The notes under the pieces are model-generated. The model was not told the origin of the DNA, searched no databases, and was given only the letters and a program-made list of their open reading frames with translations. Source: Paludibacterium denitrificans (GTDB taxonomy: Bacteria > Pseudomonadota > Gammaproteobacteria > Burkholderiales > Chromobacteriaceae). Taken from it: a DNA stretch of 64,000 nucleotides. The stretch covers positions 2,232,001 through 2,296,000 of the forward strand of contig NZ_WLYX01000001.1 of the NCBI RefSeq assembly GCF_009707705.1, written 5' to 3'. Below are positions 32,008 to 43,642 of the stretch, piece after piece. The translations under genes were made by a program, and so were the position numbers. Numbering within the stretch: position 1 is the stretch's first letter; each line of letters opens with the position of its first letter.

Positions 32008-33433
32008 TCGATGCTGGCCTTTGCGGGGGCATTACGCTGGCCGGTTGCTCCGTCTTCTGCCGTCAATTGCAGGAAAATGCCCGCAGCCAGTAACGTCAGA
32101 GCGCCCACGCACAGATAGGTGGTGTGGAAGGCGCCGAGAATCTGGGCTTGCCCCGGATGTTGTGACAGGTTGACGAAGCCGCCCAGCAACGCCGCAGCGG
32201 CAGCTACGCCCAGACTCATCGACAATTGCATCACTACCGACAGCAAACTGTTGCCGCTGCTGGCCGTACGCTCGTCCAGATCAATCAGGGTCAGCGTATT
32301 CATGGCGGTGAATTGTAGCGAGTTGACGGCGCCAAACAGTGCCAGATAACCATATAGCAACGCCTTGGGCGTGTGACCATCAATCAGGGAAAAGCGATCA
32401 GCAGGCCCAGCACCAGCGTGTTGCCGACCAGCACGCGGCGGTAACCCAGTTTTTCCAGCAACGGCGTGGCAATGGCCTTGGCACTCATCGCGGCCAGTGC
32501 CAGCGGGATCATGGTCAGACCCGCTTCCATCGGGTTGTAACCGAGCGCGACCTGCAGCAACAACGGTGTCAGAAACGGCATGGAGCCGCTCCCCAGTCGG
32601 GCAAATAGGTTGCCCAGTATCCCGACGGCAAAACTGTGGGTATGAAACAGCGACAGGCTGAACAGCGGCGTGGCAAAACGGGCGGCATGCAGCCAGTAGG
32701 CGGCCGGCTGGCGAGGCCCGCCATCAATAGCAGCATCACCTTTGCATGGGCGAATTGCAGCTCGCCCAGCCCTTCCAGCGCCAACGACAGCAAGACCATG
32801 GCTGCGCCGAACAGCAGAAAACCGGCCCAGTCGAAGTGCGGTGGAACACGGTCTTTCATGGCGGGCAGATAGCGTAACGCGGTGAGGCAGCCGATCAGGC
32901 CGACGGGCAGGTTGATCAGGAAAATCCAGTGCCAAGAGGCGTACTGCACCAGCCAGCCGCCCAGAGTCGGGCCCAGTAGTGGGCCAACCAGACCGGGGAT
33001 GGTGACGAAGCCGAGCACCCGCACCAGTTCGGTACGGGGGTAGTTGCGCAGGATGATCAGCCGCCCCACCGGCATCATCAGCGCGCCGCCAACCCCCTGT
33101 GCCACTCGTGCTCCCACCAGCATGGTCAGCGTGGTGGAGAGTGCGCACAGCAGTGAACCCAGACTGAACATGACGATGGCCAGCATGAAAACCCGACGTG
33201 AGCCGAAACGGTCGGCCAGCCAGCCGGATGCCGGAATCAGCATGGCCACGGTCAGCATGTAGGCGATGACGGTCGATTGCATGCGCAGCGGGCTTTCCCC
33301 CAGCGTCAAGGCCATGGTAAAGCAGGGCGGTGTTCAGGATGGTGCCGTCCAGCGTTTGCATGAAAAACGAAACGGCGACGATCCGGGGCAGGAGTCGGGC
33401 CGTACGGGCATCGAGCAGGGGGGTAGCGTTCAT
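32001..33433 (-). CDS. mdtD: MFS multidrug transporter, MdtD-like (DHA2, 14 helices)
   Basis: A proton-driven drug exporter of about 470 residues. [43 protein letters not shown] and [15 protein letters not shown] are DHA2-family motifs, and the C-terminal [20 protein letters not shown] closely resembles MdtD of enterobacteria. In E. coli mdtD sits with mdtABC; here it lies divergently upstream of an mdtABC set, which supports the name. Slips lie near 33325, 32703 (the word GCCGGC itself, with bases missing) and 32395. It converges on guaD with overlapping ends. Confidence 0.88.
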
Positions 33434-33664
33434 GAGCCGTTGCGAGGTGTGGTGGGTAGCGGTGAGCCAAGTGGCTTATCTTGCCGCAAGACATGGCGGA
33501 GGGCAAAGTGACGGGCGCGCTGGTTAACACTTCTAAACACTTCCGCGAACATGACTCAAAGATGGCTCATACCTTGTTCCCTACAATGAAACCATCTCCA
33601 GTCAAGGACTGTGCGACGCAAGGCGGCATGAGGCCGCCACAGGCTGCACGGCAAGGTGAGCAAG

Positions 33665-34124
33665 ATGAAACATACCGGACGTTGGATGGTGTTGCCGTTG
33701 CTGGCACTGTCGCTGTTGACCGGCGCGGTGGCGCAAGCCGACCCATTTGAACATGGTGGCTATGCGTCGCCGTTCCACCATGTGCGTGGCGGCGGTCCCG
33801 GCTGGCACCCGCATCATCTGGATATCGACGCCCTGGCACGGCGGCCGCTGGTTCCATGGCTATCATGGCGACAGGCTGGGCTGGTGGTGGATTGCTGCCG
33901 GTACATGGTTTTTGTACGACGCTCCGGTTTATCCGTATCCGGTGTCGCCCGCGGTGGTGATGTTGCCGCCCCCGACGGTACAGGTGGCTCCGCCTGCTCC
34001 CGCGGTGCAGGAAGCGCCGGTGCAGTCGTGGTATTTCTGCCGCTCGAAGAAGCAGTATTACCCGTATGTGGAACATTGCCCGGAAGGCTGGAAAACGGTA
34101 CCGGCCACACCGCCGGAACGTTAA
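33665..34124 (+). CDS. Secreted Pro/His-rich protein of unknown function
   Basis: A signal peptide ends near AQADPF; then a His/Gly/Trp-rich section, a Pro/Val-rich linker and the C-terminal pattern WYFCRSKKQYYPYVEHCPEGW, which recurs in uncharacterised envelope proteins of beta- and gammaproteobacteria. Corrected length is about 152 residues. The frame slips near 33831, where GCCCTGG stands for GCCTGG (D-A-W-H-G), the same one-base insertion seen in dnaQ and copZ. A lipoprotein gene follows 21 bases later, suggesting a two-gene envelope unit. Confidence 0.75.
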
Positions 34125-34145
34125 TGCGGCAGAAGGAATACGAAC

Positions 34146-34619
34146 ATGAAAACTGTTGTGTCATGGATGACGCCACTGGTTTTGCTCAGCGTGTTGGCGG
34201 GTTGTGCCACCCGGCCGATCGGGCCGACTGCACAGGTGATTGCTTAGGCGCCGGGCAAGCCGTTTGAAGTATTCCGGCAAGATGATGCCGAATGTCGGCA
34301 GTTTGCCGCGCAAGCCGCCGGGACCAGCAGCACCGATGCGGCCGCCAACAACATGGCGGGCAGCATGGCCTTGGGGACGGTGGTGGGCGCTACGGCTGGC
34401 GCCTTGATGGGCGGTCATCGTGGTGCCAGCGTTGGCGCCGCCGGTGGGCTACTGGTGGGCACGGCCAATGGCGCCGGACAATCGGCTTATGCCGGACAGG
34501 ATGCGCAGCAACGTTATAATCTGGCCTATCAGCAATGCATGTATGCCAAGGGCAATCAGGTGCCGGGTTATGGCTCGCCGCGTAGTCGTGGTTATGCCAT
34601 GCCCCCGCCTTATCGTTGA
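34146..34619 (+). CDS. Glycine-zipper outer-membrane lipoprotein
   Basis: The lipobox is LSVLAGCAT and the middle of the protein, ALGTVVGATAGALMGG and onward, is a glycine zipper of the kind found in membrane-inserting lipoproteins (SlyB/Pcp-like). Length is about 157 residues with a Tyr/Gly/Pro-rich end. A TAG near 34245 sits in GCTTAGGCG where GCCGGCGCG (A-G-A) is expected; the frame is kept on both sides, so this is a false stop. It follows the previous envelope gene and precedes mdtA by 112 bases. Confidence 0.78.
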
Positions 34620-34731
34620 GCGCGTCTGATCCGCTCTTAGGGCGGAGGAATGCTGTGATGTATACGGAAGGGAAGCAGTGCGATTAGCCTGCTTCCTTTG
34701 GTTTTTTCTCAAAATTTAAAACGGCCGCTCC

Positions 34732-36012
34732 ATGACCACTCCCAATACCCCGTCTGAAGCTGGGGAGGTTTGCGTTTCTTCCTCAATGAGTAAAAAACGC
34801 AAGCGTCTCCGGCCTGTTGTCATTTCGCTGATCACCGTGTCGCTGTTGGCAGGCGTGTGGTTTGTCAGCCATCGTCAGCCGGACGACGGCAAGAAACCGC
34901 ACAACGGCATCATGGCGGTGACCGTGGCGCCGGTGACGGCGAAGGATGTGGTGCTCGACCTGACCGCGCTGGGCACGGTGACGTCGAACCACACGGTGAC
35001 GGTACGCAGCCGGGTGGATGGCCAGCTCGACAAGGTGATGTTTGAGGAAGGGCAGACGGTACGGCAGGGCCAGTTGCTGGCGCAGATCGATCCGCGGCCG
35101 TTTCAGGCGCAGCTGACGCAGGCAGAAGGGCAGCTGCTGCGCGATCAGGCACTTTTGCAGAATGCTCGGCTAGATCTGGAGCGCTATCGCCAGCTGTTGG
35201 CGCAGAACTCGATTGCCAAGCAGCAGGTGGATACGCAGGAAGCGCTGGTGCGCCAGTATCAGGGTACGGTCAAGGTGGATCATGGCGCGGTGGATAACGC
35301 CCGTCTGCAACTGGGTTACAGCCGCATCAGCGCGCCGGTGAGTGGCCGCGTTGGGCTGCGGCAGGTGGACCCGGGCAATATCGTGCATGCCAGCGATACT
35401 AACGGCCTGGTGGTGATTACTCAGGTGCAGCCGATCAATGTGGTGTTTGCCGTGCCGGAGACCCAGCTGACGGCGCTGCTGGAAGCTTACCGGCAGAATC
35501 CGGCGCTGAAAGTTGAAGCCCGGAACCGTGATAACAGCGCCAAGTTGGCCGAAGGGCGGTTGCTGACCGTGGATAACCAGCTCAATACCAGTACCGGGAC
35601 GGTCAGCCTCAAGGCGCGCTTTGCCAATGCCGATCAGGCGCTGTTTCCCAACCAGTTTGTCAATGTGCGGCTGCAGCTGGGAGTACAGCAGCAGGCGCCG
35701 GTGATTCCGGCCGTGGCGGTGCAGCAGGGACGCGGCGGCAGTTATGTGTATGCGGTGAACCGGGATCAGAAAACCGTGTCGGTCCGCCAGATCAAGACCG
35801 GTGCCACGCAGAACGACGACGTGGTGGTGAGCGCCGGGCTGAAACCGGGTGAGCGGGTAGTGGTGGATGGCGTGGACAAACTGCGTGAAGGCGCCAAGAT
35901 CCGCGTGATCGACCCGGCCTCGCTCGACGGCAAGGCCGGTGGCAAGGGACGTCATGGCAAGCGTGCGGCCAGTGCCGGTGCGGCGCATGCGGCCTCGGCT
36001 TCGGCCAACTAG
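34732..36012 (+). CDS. mdtA: MdtA-like membrane fusion protein of an RND pump
   Basis: The periplasmic adaptor of the pump: an N-terminal membrane anchor (VVISLITVSLLAGVWFV), the biotinyl-lipoyl half-motifs (TALGTVTSNHTVTVRSRVDG and RISAPVSGRVGLRQVDPG), a coiled-coil hairpin between them and the beta-barrel. 426 residues; a start at 34786 (MSKKRKR) is also possible. The frame is intact. It ends in SASAN with a 10-mer word over the stop (36000). mdtB, mdtC and the outer-membrane gene follow with short or overlapping junctions, so the four genes are one operon. Confidence 0.94.
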   Translation: MTTPNTPSEAGEVCVSSSMSKKRKRLRPVVISLITVSLLAGVWFVSHRQPDDGKKPHNGIMAVTVAPVTAKDVVLDLTALGTVTSNHTVTVRSRVDGQLDKVMFEEGQTVRQGQLLAQIDPRPFQAQLTQAEGQLLRDQALLQNARLDLERYRQLLAQNSIAKQQVDTQEALVRQYQGTVKVDHGAVDNARLQLGYSRISAPVSGRVGLRQVDPGNIVHASDTNGLVVITQVQPINVVFAVPETQLTALLEAYRQNPALKVEARNRDNSAKLAEGRLLTVDNQLNTSTGTVSLKARFANADQALFPNQFVNVRLQLGVQQQAPVIPAVAVQQGRGGSYVYAVNRDQKTVSVRQIKTGATQNDDVVVSAGLKPGERVVVDGVDKLREGAKIRVIDPASLDGKAGGKGRHGKRAASAGAAHAASASAN

Positions 36013-36027
36013 GCGCCGGGGCCGGGC

Positions 36028-39000
36028 ATGAATCCTTCGCGTTTGTTTATTCAGCGGCCAGTGGCCACCGCCTTGCTGATGGTGGCCATCATGCTGGCCG
36101 GGCTGGTGGGCTGGCGGTTGCTGCCGGTAGCGGCATTGCCGCAAGTGGATTACCCCACCATTCAGGTGGTGACACTCTATCCGGGGGCCAGCCCGTATGT
36201 GATTACCTCGTCGGTGACGGCGCCACTGGAGCGCCAGTTTGGCCAGATGCCGGGCATGGCGCAGATGTCGTCATCCAGCTCGGGCGGCGCCTCGGTCATT
36301 ACCCTGCAATTTGGACTGGATGTCACGCTGGACGTGGCCGAGCAGGAGGTGCAGGCGGCCATCAACGCGGCCTCCAATCTGCTGCCAACGGATTTGCCCA
36401 GCCCTCCGATCTACAACAAGGTCAATCCGGCCGATGCGCCGATTGTTACCACGGCCGTCAGTTCCGGGACCTTGCCGCTGACCCGGCTGGAAGACCTGGT
36501 GGATACCCGGCTGGCGCAGAAGCTGTCGCAACTGCCGGGGGTGGGGCTGGTCAGCCTGAGCGGTGGCCAGCGCCCGGCGGTGCGTATCCGGACCCGTCCG
36601 CAAGCGCTGGCAGCACGCGGCCTGACGCTGGAGGACGTGCGTACCGCCATTGGCAACGCCAACGTCAATCAGGCCAAGGGCAGCTTTGACGGCGCGAAAC
36701 AGGCGGCGACGCTGGATGGCAATGACCAGCTGAAATCTGCGGACGAATACCGCCAACTGGTGCTCGCTTATGTGGCCGGTGCGCCGGTGCGTCTGGCGGA
36801 TGTCGCCGATGTGGTGGAAGCGGCGGAAAATACCCGTTTGGCAGCCCGGGCCAATAGCACGCCAGCCATTATCCTCAACGTGCAGCGCCAGCCGGGCGCC
36901 AACGTGATTCAGGTGACCGACCGCATCAAGGCCTTGCTGCCGCAGTTGAAACAGACCCTGCCCGGCGCGGTGGAGGTGACGTTGCTGTCGGACCGCACCG
37001 TCACCATCCGCTCCTCGGTGGAGGATGTGCAGTTTGAGCTGTTGCTGTCGATTGCGCTGGTGGTGATGGTGATCTTCCTGTTCCTGCGCAATCTGCCTGC
37101 CACGCTGATTCCGGCCGTGGCGGTGCCGCTGTCGTTGGTGGGAACCTTTGGCGTGATGTATCTGGCGGGGTTTTCCATCAACAACCTCACCTTGATGGCG
37201 CTGACCATTGCCACCGGTTTTGTAGTAGACGATGCCATCGTGATGATCGAGAACATCGCGCGCTACATCGAGGATGGCGACACGCCGATGGCGGCAGCGT
37301 TGAAAGGCTCGCAGCAGATCGGTTTTACCATCATCTCGCTGACCTTCTCGCTGATTGCCGTGCTGATTCCGCTGTTGTTCATGGGCGATGTGGTCGGGCG
37401 GCTGTTCCGCGAATTTGCCATTACCCGGCGGTGGCGATCCTGATTTCCGCCGTGGTTTCCCTTACCCTGACGCCGATGATGTGTGCCCGCATCCTGAAAC
37501 ATGTGCCGGAGGCGAAGCAGGGGCGTTTCTACCACGCCAGCGGCGCCTTCTTCGAGCGGGTGATTGCCCGTTATGGCCGCATGCTGAACTGGGTGCTGGA
37601 GCGGCAAACGCTGACGCTGCTGGTGGCTAAACGGCACGCTGGTGTTGACCGTGCTGCTGTACGTACTGGTGCCCAAGGGCTTTTTTCCGCAACAGGATAC
37701 CGGGGCGATTCAGGCCATTACCGAAGCGCCGCAGTCGGTGTCGTTTAGCGCCATGGCGCAACGCCAGCAGGCGCTGGCGCGTGAGCTGCTGCAAGACCCG
37801 GCGGTGGACAGCCTGTCGTCGTTCATTGGTGTGGATGGCAACAACGCCACGCTGAATAGCGGCCGCATGCAGATCAACCTCAAGCCCAAGAGCGAGCGCG
37901 ATGACCTGAGTACGGTGCTGAACCGCTTGCAGAGCAAGGCCGACGGCCTGCCGGGCATGTCGCTGTATTTGCAGCCGGTGCAGGATTTGTCGATTGATGC
38001 GCGCGTCAGCCGGACTCAATACCAGTTTACCTTGCAGGCTACCAGCCCGGACGAGCTGAGCCTGTGGGTACCCAAGCTGGTGGCCCGGTTGCAGCAATTG
38101 CCGCAGCTGGCCGACGTCAACAGCGATTTGCAGGACAAGGGCTTGCAGGCGTATGTCACCATCAACCGTGATGTGGCGGCGCGGCTGGGCGTGACCACGG
38201 CGGCCATCGACAATGCGCTGTACGATGCGTTCGGCCAACGTCTGATCTCCACGGTCTTTACCCAGACCAACCAGTACCGGGTGGTGCTGGAGGTGCATCC
38301 GGACAGTGTGGCCGGGCCGTTGTCGCTGAAGAACATTTATGTTGCCACCAGCGCGGGGACACCGGTGCCGCTGGATACCGTGGCGAGCCTGAGCGAGCGC
38401 CATACCTTGCTGTCGGTCAACCATCTGGGGCAGTTCCCCACCACCACCATTTCCTTCAATCTGGCACGCGGTGCGTCGCTTGGCGAGGCGGTGCAGGCGA
38501 TCCGCTCCGCCGAGGGCGAGCTTGGTCTGCTTACCAGCCCGGAAACGCGCTTTCAGGGCGCGGCCATGGCGTTCCAGAATTCGCTGGACAGCACGCTGTG
38601 GCTGATTCTGGCGGCCATCGTCACCATGTATATCGTGCTCGGGGTGCTGTACGAGAGCTATATCCACCCGGTGACCATCCTCTCCACTTTGCCCTCGGCC
38701 GGTATCGGCGCCTTGCTGGCGCTGCTCTTGTCGCGTACCGAACTGGGGGTGATTGCCATCATCGGCATCATCCTGTTGATCGGCATCGTCAAGAAAAACG
38801 CCATCATGATGATCGACTTTGCGCTGGAAGCGGAACGCGAGCAGGGTCTGCCGCCGCGCGAGGCGATCTATCAGGCCTGCCTGCTGCGTTTCCGCCCGAT
38901 CCTGATGACCACCATGGCGGCGTTGCTGGGGGCCTTGCCGCTGATGCTGGGCAGCGGCATGGGCTCGGAGTTGCGTCATCCGCTGGGCATTACCATGGTG

Positions 39001-39128
39001 GGTGGCTTGCTGGTGAGCCGGTGTTGACGCTGTTTACCACGCCGGTGATCTACCTGCTGTTTGACCGGCTGGCGCGCCGCGTAAGCGCCGGGCGGAGCGC
39101 AGGGTTGGCCGAAAAGGCCGAGTCATGA
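36028..39128 (+). CDS. mdtB: RND multidrug transporter subunit MdtB
   Basis: One of the two inner-membrane pump subunits that form MdtBC heterotrimers. It has the RND layout with 12 helices and two large periplasmic loops: [16 protein letters not shown] at the start, the proton-relay helix [13 protein letters not shown], and [15 protein letters not shown] in the second half. Corrected length about 1,033 residues. It slips near 37433 (ACCCGGCG for ACCCTGGCG), 37627 (GCTAAACGGC near an expected GCCGGC) and 39018 (AGCCGGTG for AGCCAGGTG). Its TGA overlaps the ATG of mdtC. Confidence 0.95.
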
Positions 39129-42100
39129 TTCCGTCGGCACCCTTTATCCGTAGGCCGGTGGCCACCACGCTACTGACGCTGGCGATTCTGCTGGCCGGGT
39201 TCATCGCCTTTCGCCTGCTGCCGGTGTCGCCGTTGCCGCAGGTGGATTTCCCCACCATCTCGGTTTCGGCCAACCTGCCGGGGGCCAGCCCGGAAACCAT
39301 GGCGGCGACGGTGGCGACACCGCTGGAGCGCGCGCTGGGGCGCATTGCCGGGGTGAGCGAAATCACCTCCAGCAGTTCGCAAGGTTCCAGCCGCATTACC
39401 TTGCAGTTTGATCTGGACCGTGACATCGACGGCGCCGCGCGCGACGTGCAGGCTGCCATCAACGCCGCCCATGCGCTGCTGCCCACGGGCATGCCGTCCA
39501 ATCCGAGTTACCGCAAGGTCAACCCGGCGGACGCGCCGATCATGATTCTGGCGCTGACCTCCGATACCCTCAGCCGCGGCCAGATGTACGATGCCGCCGA
39601 TACCATTCTGGGCCAGAAGCTGGCGCAGATCGAAGGCATCGGTCAGGTGATCGTGGGCGGCGGCTCGCAGCCGGTGCGGGTGGAACTCAACCCGATGCAG
39701 CTCAACCAGTACGGCATCGGGCTGGAAACGGTGCGTAACGCCATTACCGCCACCAATGCCAACCGCCCCAAGGGCATGCTGGAAGCGGGCGACCGCCACT
39801 GGCTGGTGCAAGCCAATGATCAGGCGCGCGAGGCCAAGGACTATCTGCCACTGATTGTCAGCTACCGCAACAATGCCGCGGTGCGTCTGGGCGACCTCGG
39901 CGAGGTGAAAAATGCCGTGGTGGATGTGCGCAACGCCGGGCTGGTCAACGGCAAGTCGGCGGTGATGCTGATCCTGTTCCGCCAGCCGGGCGCCAATATC
40001 ATCGCCACGGTGGACCGGGTCCGTGCCGCCTTGCCGCAATTGCAGGCGTCCATTCCGCAATCGATTCATCTGGCGGTGACCATGGACCGCTCGCCCACCA
40101 TTCGCGCGTCGCTGCACGAGGTGGAAACCTCGTTGTTGCTGTCGATTGCGCTGGTGATCCTGGTGGTGTTCCTGTTCTTGCGCAACGGCCGCGCCACTGC
40201 CATCCCCGCCATTACCGTGCCGGTGTCGCTGGTGGGCACGTTTGTGGTGATGTATCTGGCCGGTTTCTCGCTCAACAACCTCAGCCTGATGGCGCTGACG
40301 GTGGCGACCGGCTTTGTTGTGGATGACACCATCGTGGTGCTGGAAAACATCAGCCGCTATCTGGAAAAGGGCCTGACGCCACGGCAGGCGGCGCTCACCG
40401 GCGCGCGCGAAGTGGGCTTTACCGTGCTGTCGATGAGTATTTCGCTGATTGCGGTGTTCATTCCCATCTTGCTGATGGGCGGCATCATCGGCCGCTTGTT
40501 CCGCGAGTTTGCCGTGACCTTGTCGGTGGCGATTATGGTGTCGTTGCTGGTGTCGCTTACCACCGCGCCGATGCTGTGCTCGCGCTGGCTGAAAACGCGT
40601 GAGGTTTCGGCCAACTTGCCGGAGCCCAACCGGCTGCTGCGCCTGAGCGCGCGCGCGCTGGATGCCATGCAGCGCGGGTATCAGCAGTCGCTGGACTGGG
40701 CCTTGCGCCATGGCCCGCTGATGATGCTGTTGCTCGGCCTTACCGTGGCGCTCAATGTCTATCTCTACATCGTGGTGCCCAAGGGCTTTTTTCCGCAGCA
40801 GGATACCGGCCGACTGGGCGGCATGATCCGCGCCGATCAGAGCATTTCGTTCCGGGCCATGCAGCACAAGCTGCAACGCTTTGTCGACAAGGTCAGCCGC
40901 GATCCGGCGGTGGATCAGGTGGCTGGCTTTACCGGCGGCGGCCAGCGTAACACCGCCAACCTGTATGTCAGCCTCAAGCCGCTGTCGCAGCGCAAGGACA
41001 GTGCCGAACAGGTGATCGCGCGGCTGCGCAAGACCCGGCGCGTGAGCCGGGGGCCACGCTGTTTTTGCAGGCGGTGCAGGATATTCGCATCGGCGGGCGG
41101 CAAAGTAGCGCGCAGTACCAGTACACCTTGCAGGGCGATAGCCCGGAGGAACTGCGCAGCTGGACGCCGCGCGTGCAGCAGGCGTTGAACAAGTTACCGC
41201 AACTGGCGGATGTGAATTCCGATCAGGAAGTGAAGGGCGTGCAGATGATGCTGACCTTCGACCGCGACAGCATGGCGCGCTTGCATATCACGCAGAAACA
41301 GGTGGATGCGGTGCTGAACGATGCGTTCGGCCAACGTCAGGTGTCCACCATCTACAACCCGCTCAACCAGTATCACGTGGTGATGGAAGTGGCGCCGCCG
41401 TTCTGGCAAAACCCGCAGGCGCTGCAGCACATCTATCTGCAAACGCCGAATAACCAGCCGGTGCCGCTGTCGGCCATTGCCCGTTATGCGCCGACCTCCA
41501 CCGCGTTGTCGGTCAACCATCAGGGACAATTTGCCGCCACCACCGTGTCGTTCAACCTGCCACTCGGGGTGTCGTTGTCCGATGCCACCACGGCCATTCA
41601 GCGCGCGCTGGCGCAGATTGCCCTGTAAGCGACCATTCAGGGCAGATTTCAGGGCAGCGCCAAGAGCTTTCAGGATTCACTCAGCAGCCAGCCGTGGCTG
41701 ATTCTGGCGGCGCTGCTGGCGGTGTATATCGTGCTCGGGGTGCTGTACGAAAGCCTGGTGCATCCGCTGACCATCCTCTCCACCTTGCCCTCGGCCGGGG
41801 TGGGGGCGCTGCTGGCGCTGATGGCCTTTGGCAGTGAGTTCAGCATCATCGCGCTGATTGGCGTGCTGCTACTGATCGGCATCGTCAAGAAAAACGCCAT
41901 CATGATGATCGACTTCGCCCTGACCGCCGAGCGCGAACAGGGGCTGACGCCGCGTGAAGCCATCTATCAGGCCTGCCTGCTGCGTTTCCGTCCCATCATG
42001 ATGACTACACTGGCGGCACTGTTTGGCGCCTTGCCGCTGGCGCTGGGGCGTGGTGACGGCGCCGAGTTGCGCACGCCGCTGGGCATTTCCATCGTCGGCG

Positions 42101-42240
42101 GGCTGATCATGAGCCAGCTGTTGACGCTCTATACCACGCCGGTAGTGTATCTCTACATGGAACGCTCGCTTAAATGGTGTCTGGCGCGAGTGGCACGCTG
42201 GCGGCGTTCGCCGGTATCGGAAGAAGGAATCACACGGTGA
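39125..42240 (+). CDS. mdtC: RND multidrug transporter subunit MdtC
   Basis: The partner of MdtB, with the same RND fold: [32 protein letters not shown] and [15 protein letters not shown]. Corrected length about 1,038 residues. Slips near 41035 (ACCCGGCG for ACCCTGGCG) and an in-frame TAA at 41626 inside GTAAGC, which stands for GCCGGC (expected L-P-A-T). Four uptake-like words lie at 39104-41326, two of them at corresponding places in mdtB and mdtC (38230 and 41326, both coding F-G-Q-R). It joins the outer-membrane gene by overlap (GTGA). Confidence 0.95.
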
Positions 42241-43622
42241 AGCATCTCCGTTTGTTGGGTGCCGCGCTGGCACTGCTGGGGCTGGCGGGTTGTGCGGTGG
42301 GCCCGGATTATGTGCGGCCAAGCTGGAATTTGCTTAGGCGCAGTACAAGGAAAACAGCCAGTGGCAGCTGGCGCGGCCAATGGATGCCAGCCCGCAGGGG
42401 CCGTGGTGGACGGTGTATGGCGATAGCCAGCTGAATGCCTTGATGGACGAACTGAACCGCCAGAGCCCGACGCTGGCCGCGGCCGAGGCGCAATACCGGC
42501 TGGCTCAGGCGCAACTGCGTCAGGCCGAATCCGGGTTGTTTCCGTCGCTATCGGCCACGGCTGGCCGCACGCGCGGCACCCAGTCGTCCGGCTCCGATTC
42601 CGTCAGCAATCAATACTCGCTCGGTCTGGCGGCCAGTTGGGAAATCGACCTGTGGGGGCGGGTGCGCCGCGCCGTGGAGGCGGGGCAGGCCAAACAGGCC
42701 GCCGATCTGGCGCAACTGCATGCAGTACGCCTCAGCAGCCAGGCACAACTGGCATCGGCCGGCTGCAACTGGTGGTGGCCGACCGGCAACTGGCGCAATT
42801 GCAGGATAGTGCACGCACGTTGGCCGAAACCCTGACGCTGACCCGTAACCAGTACCGCTTAAGCCGTAGTGTCTGACGCCGCCGTGGTGCAGGCGGAAAG
42901 CCAGCTCAAGAGCGCTCAGGCGCAGGTGGTGGACAAGCAGCTGACGCGGGCGCAACTGGAGCACGCCATCGCCAGCGCGCTGGGCAAGACTTAGCCGGAA
43001 CTGTCGCTGCCGTCGCAGGCCACGCACGAGCCACACCTGCCTAGCCATTCCGCCCGGCATTCCGTCCGCGCTGCTGGAGCGCCTACCAGATATTGCTCAG
43101 GCGGAACGGAACATGGCCGAAGCCAATGCCCAGATCGGGCTGGCCAAGGCGGCGTTCTTCCCCACCTTGTCGCTCAACGCCAGCGGCGGTTACAAGGGGG
43201 CCAGCTTTGCCAACTGGGTGACGCAGCCCAACCGCTTCTGGTCGCTTGGCCCGAGTCTGGCGCTGGCGCTGTTTGATGCCGGTTTGCGCAAGGCGCAGAG
43301 CGATGCCGCCATCGCGCAGTATGACCAGACGGTGGCGAGCTATCGCCAGACGGTGCTGGCGGCGTTCCAGTCGGTGGAAGACAATCTGGCAGCGCAGCGG
43401 CTGTTGAGCGAGGAAGCCGAGTTGCAGCAGGCTGCGGTGACGGCCGCACGCCGGAGCGAAACCATTACGCTCAACCAGTACCGCGCCGGTACGGTCAGCT
43501 ACATCAACGTGATGACTGCGCAGGCCAACCGGCTGGCGGCGGAAAAGACCGCCCGGGACATCCGCAACCGCCAGTATCTGGCCAGCGTCAACCTGATCAC
43601 CGGCATTGGCGGCCAGTGGTAA
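42237..43622 (+). CDS. Outer-membrane efflux lipoprotein (NodT/OprM family)
   Basis: The outer-membrane channel of the MdtABC pump: a GTG start overlapping the mdtC stop, a lipobox [15 protein letters not shown] and the repeated helical hairpins of the TolC fold ([24 protein letters not shown] followed by [10 protein letters not shown]). Corrected length about 460 residues. It is badly interrupted: near 42316, 42332 (GCTTAGGCG), 42757, 42857 (GCTTAAGCC), 42990 and 43039 (GCCTAGC); at least three are GCCGGC sites. Unlike E. coli, where TolC is shared, this pump brings its own channel. Confidence 0.9.
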
Positions 43623-43642
43623 GCCCGGTGTCGTTCGCCGCC

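Noticed and set aside
37627..38979. Long minus-strand open frame opposite mdtB
   Set aside because: Same reason: low-complexity Arg/Gln/His protein opposite a clear RND transporter gene.
39170..40876. Long open frame of about 568 codons on the minus strand opposite mdtC
   Set aside because: It is the shadow of a GC-rich gene: His/Arg/Gln-rich composition, no start signal, and the opposite strand carries full RND motifs.
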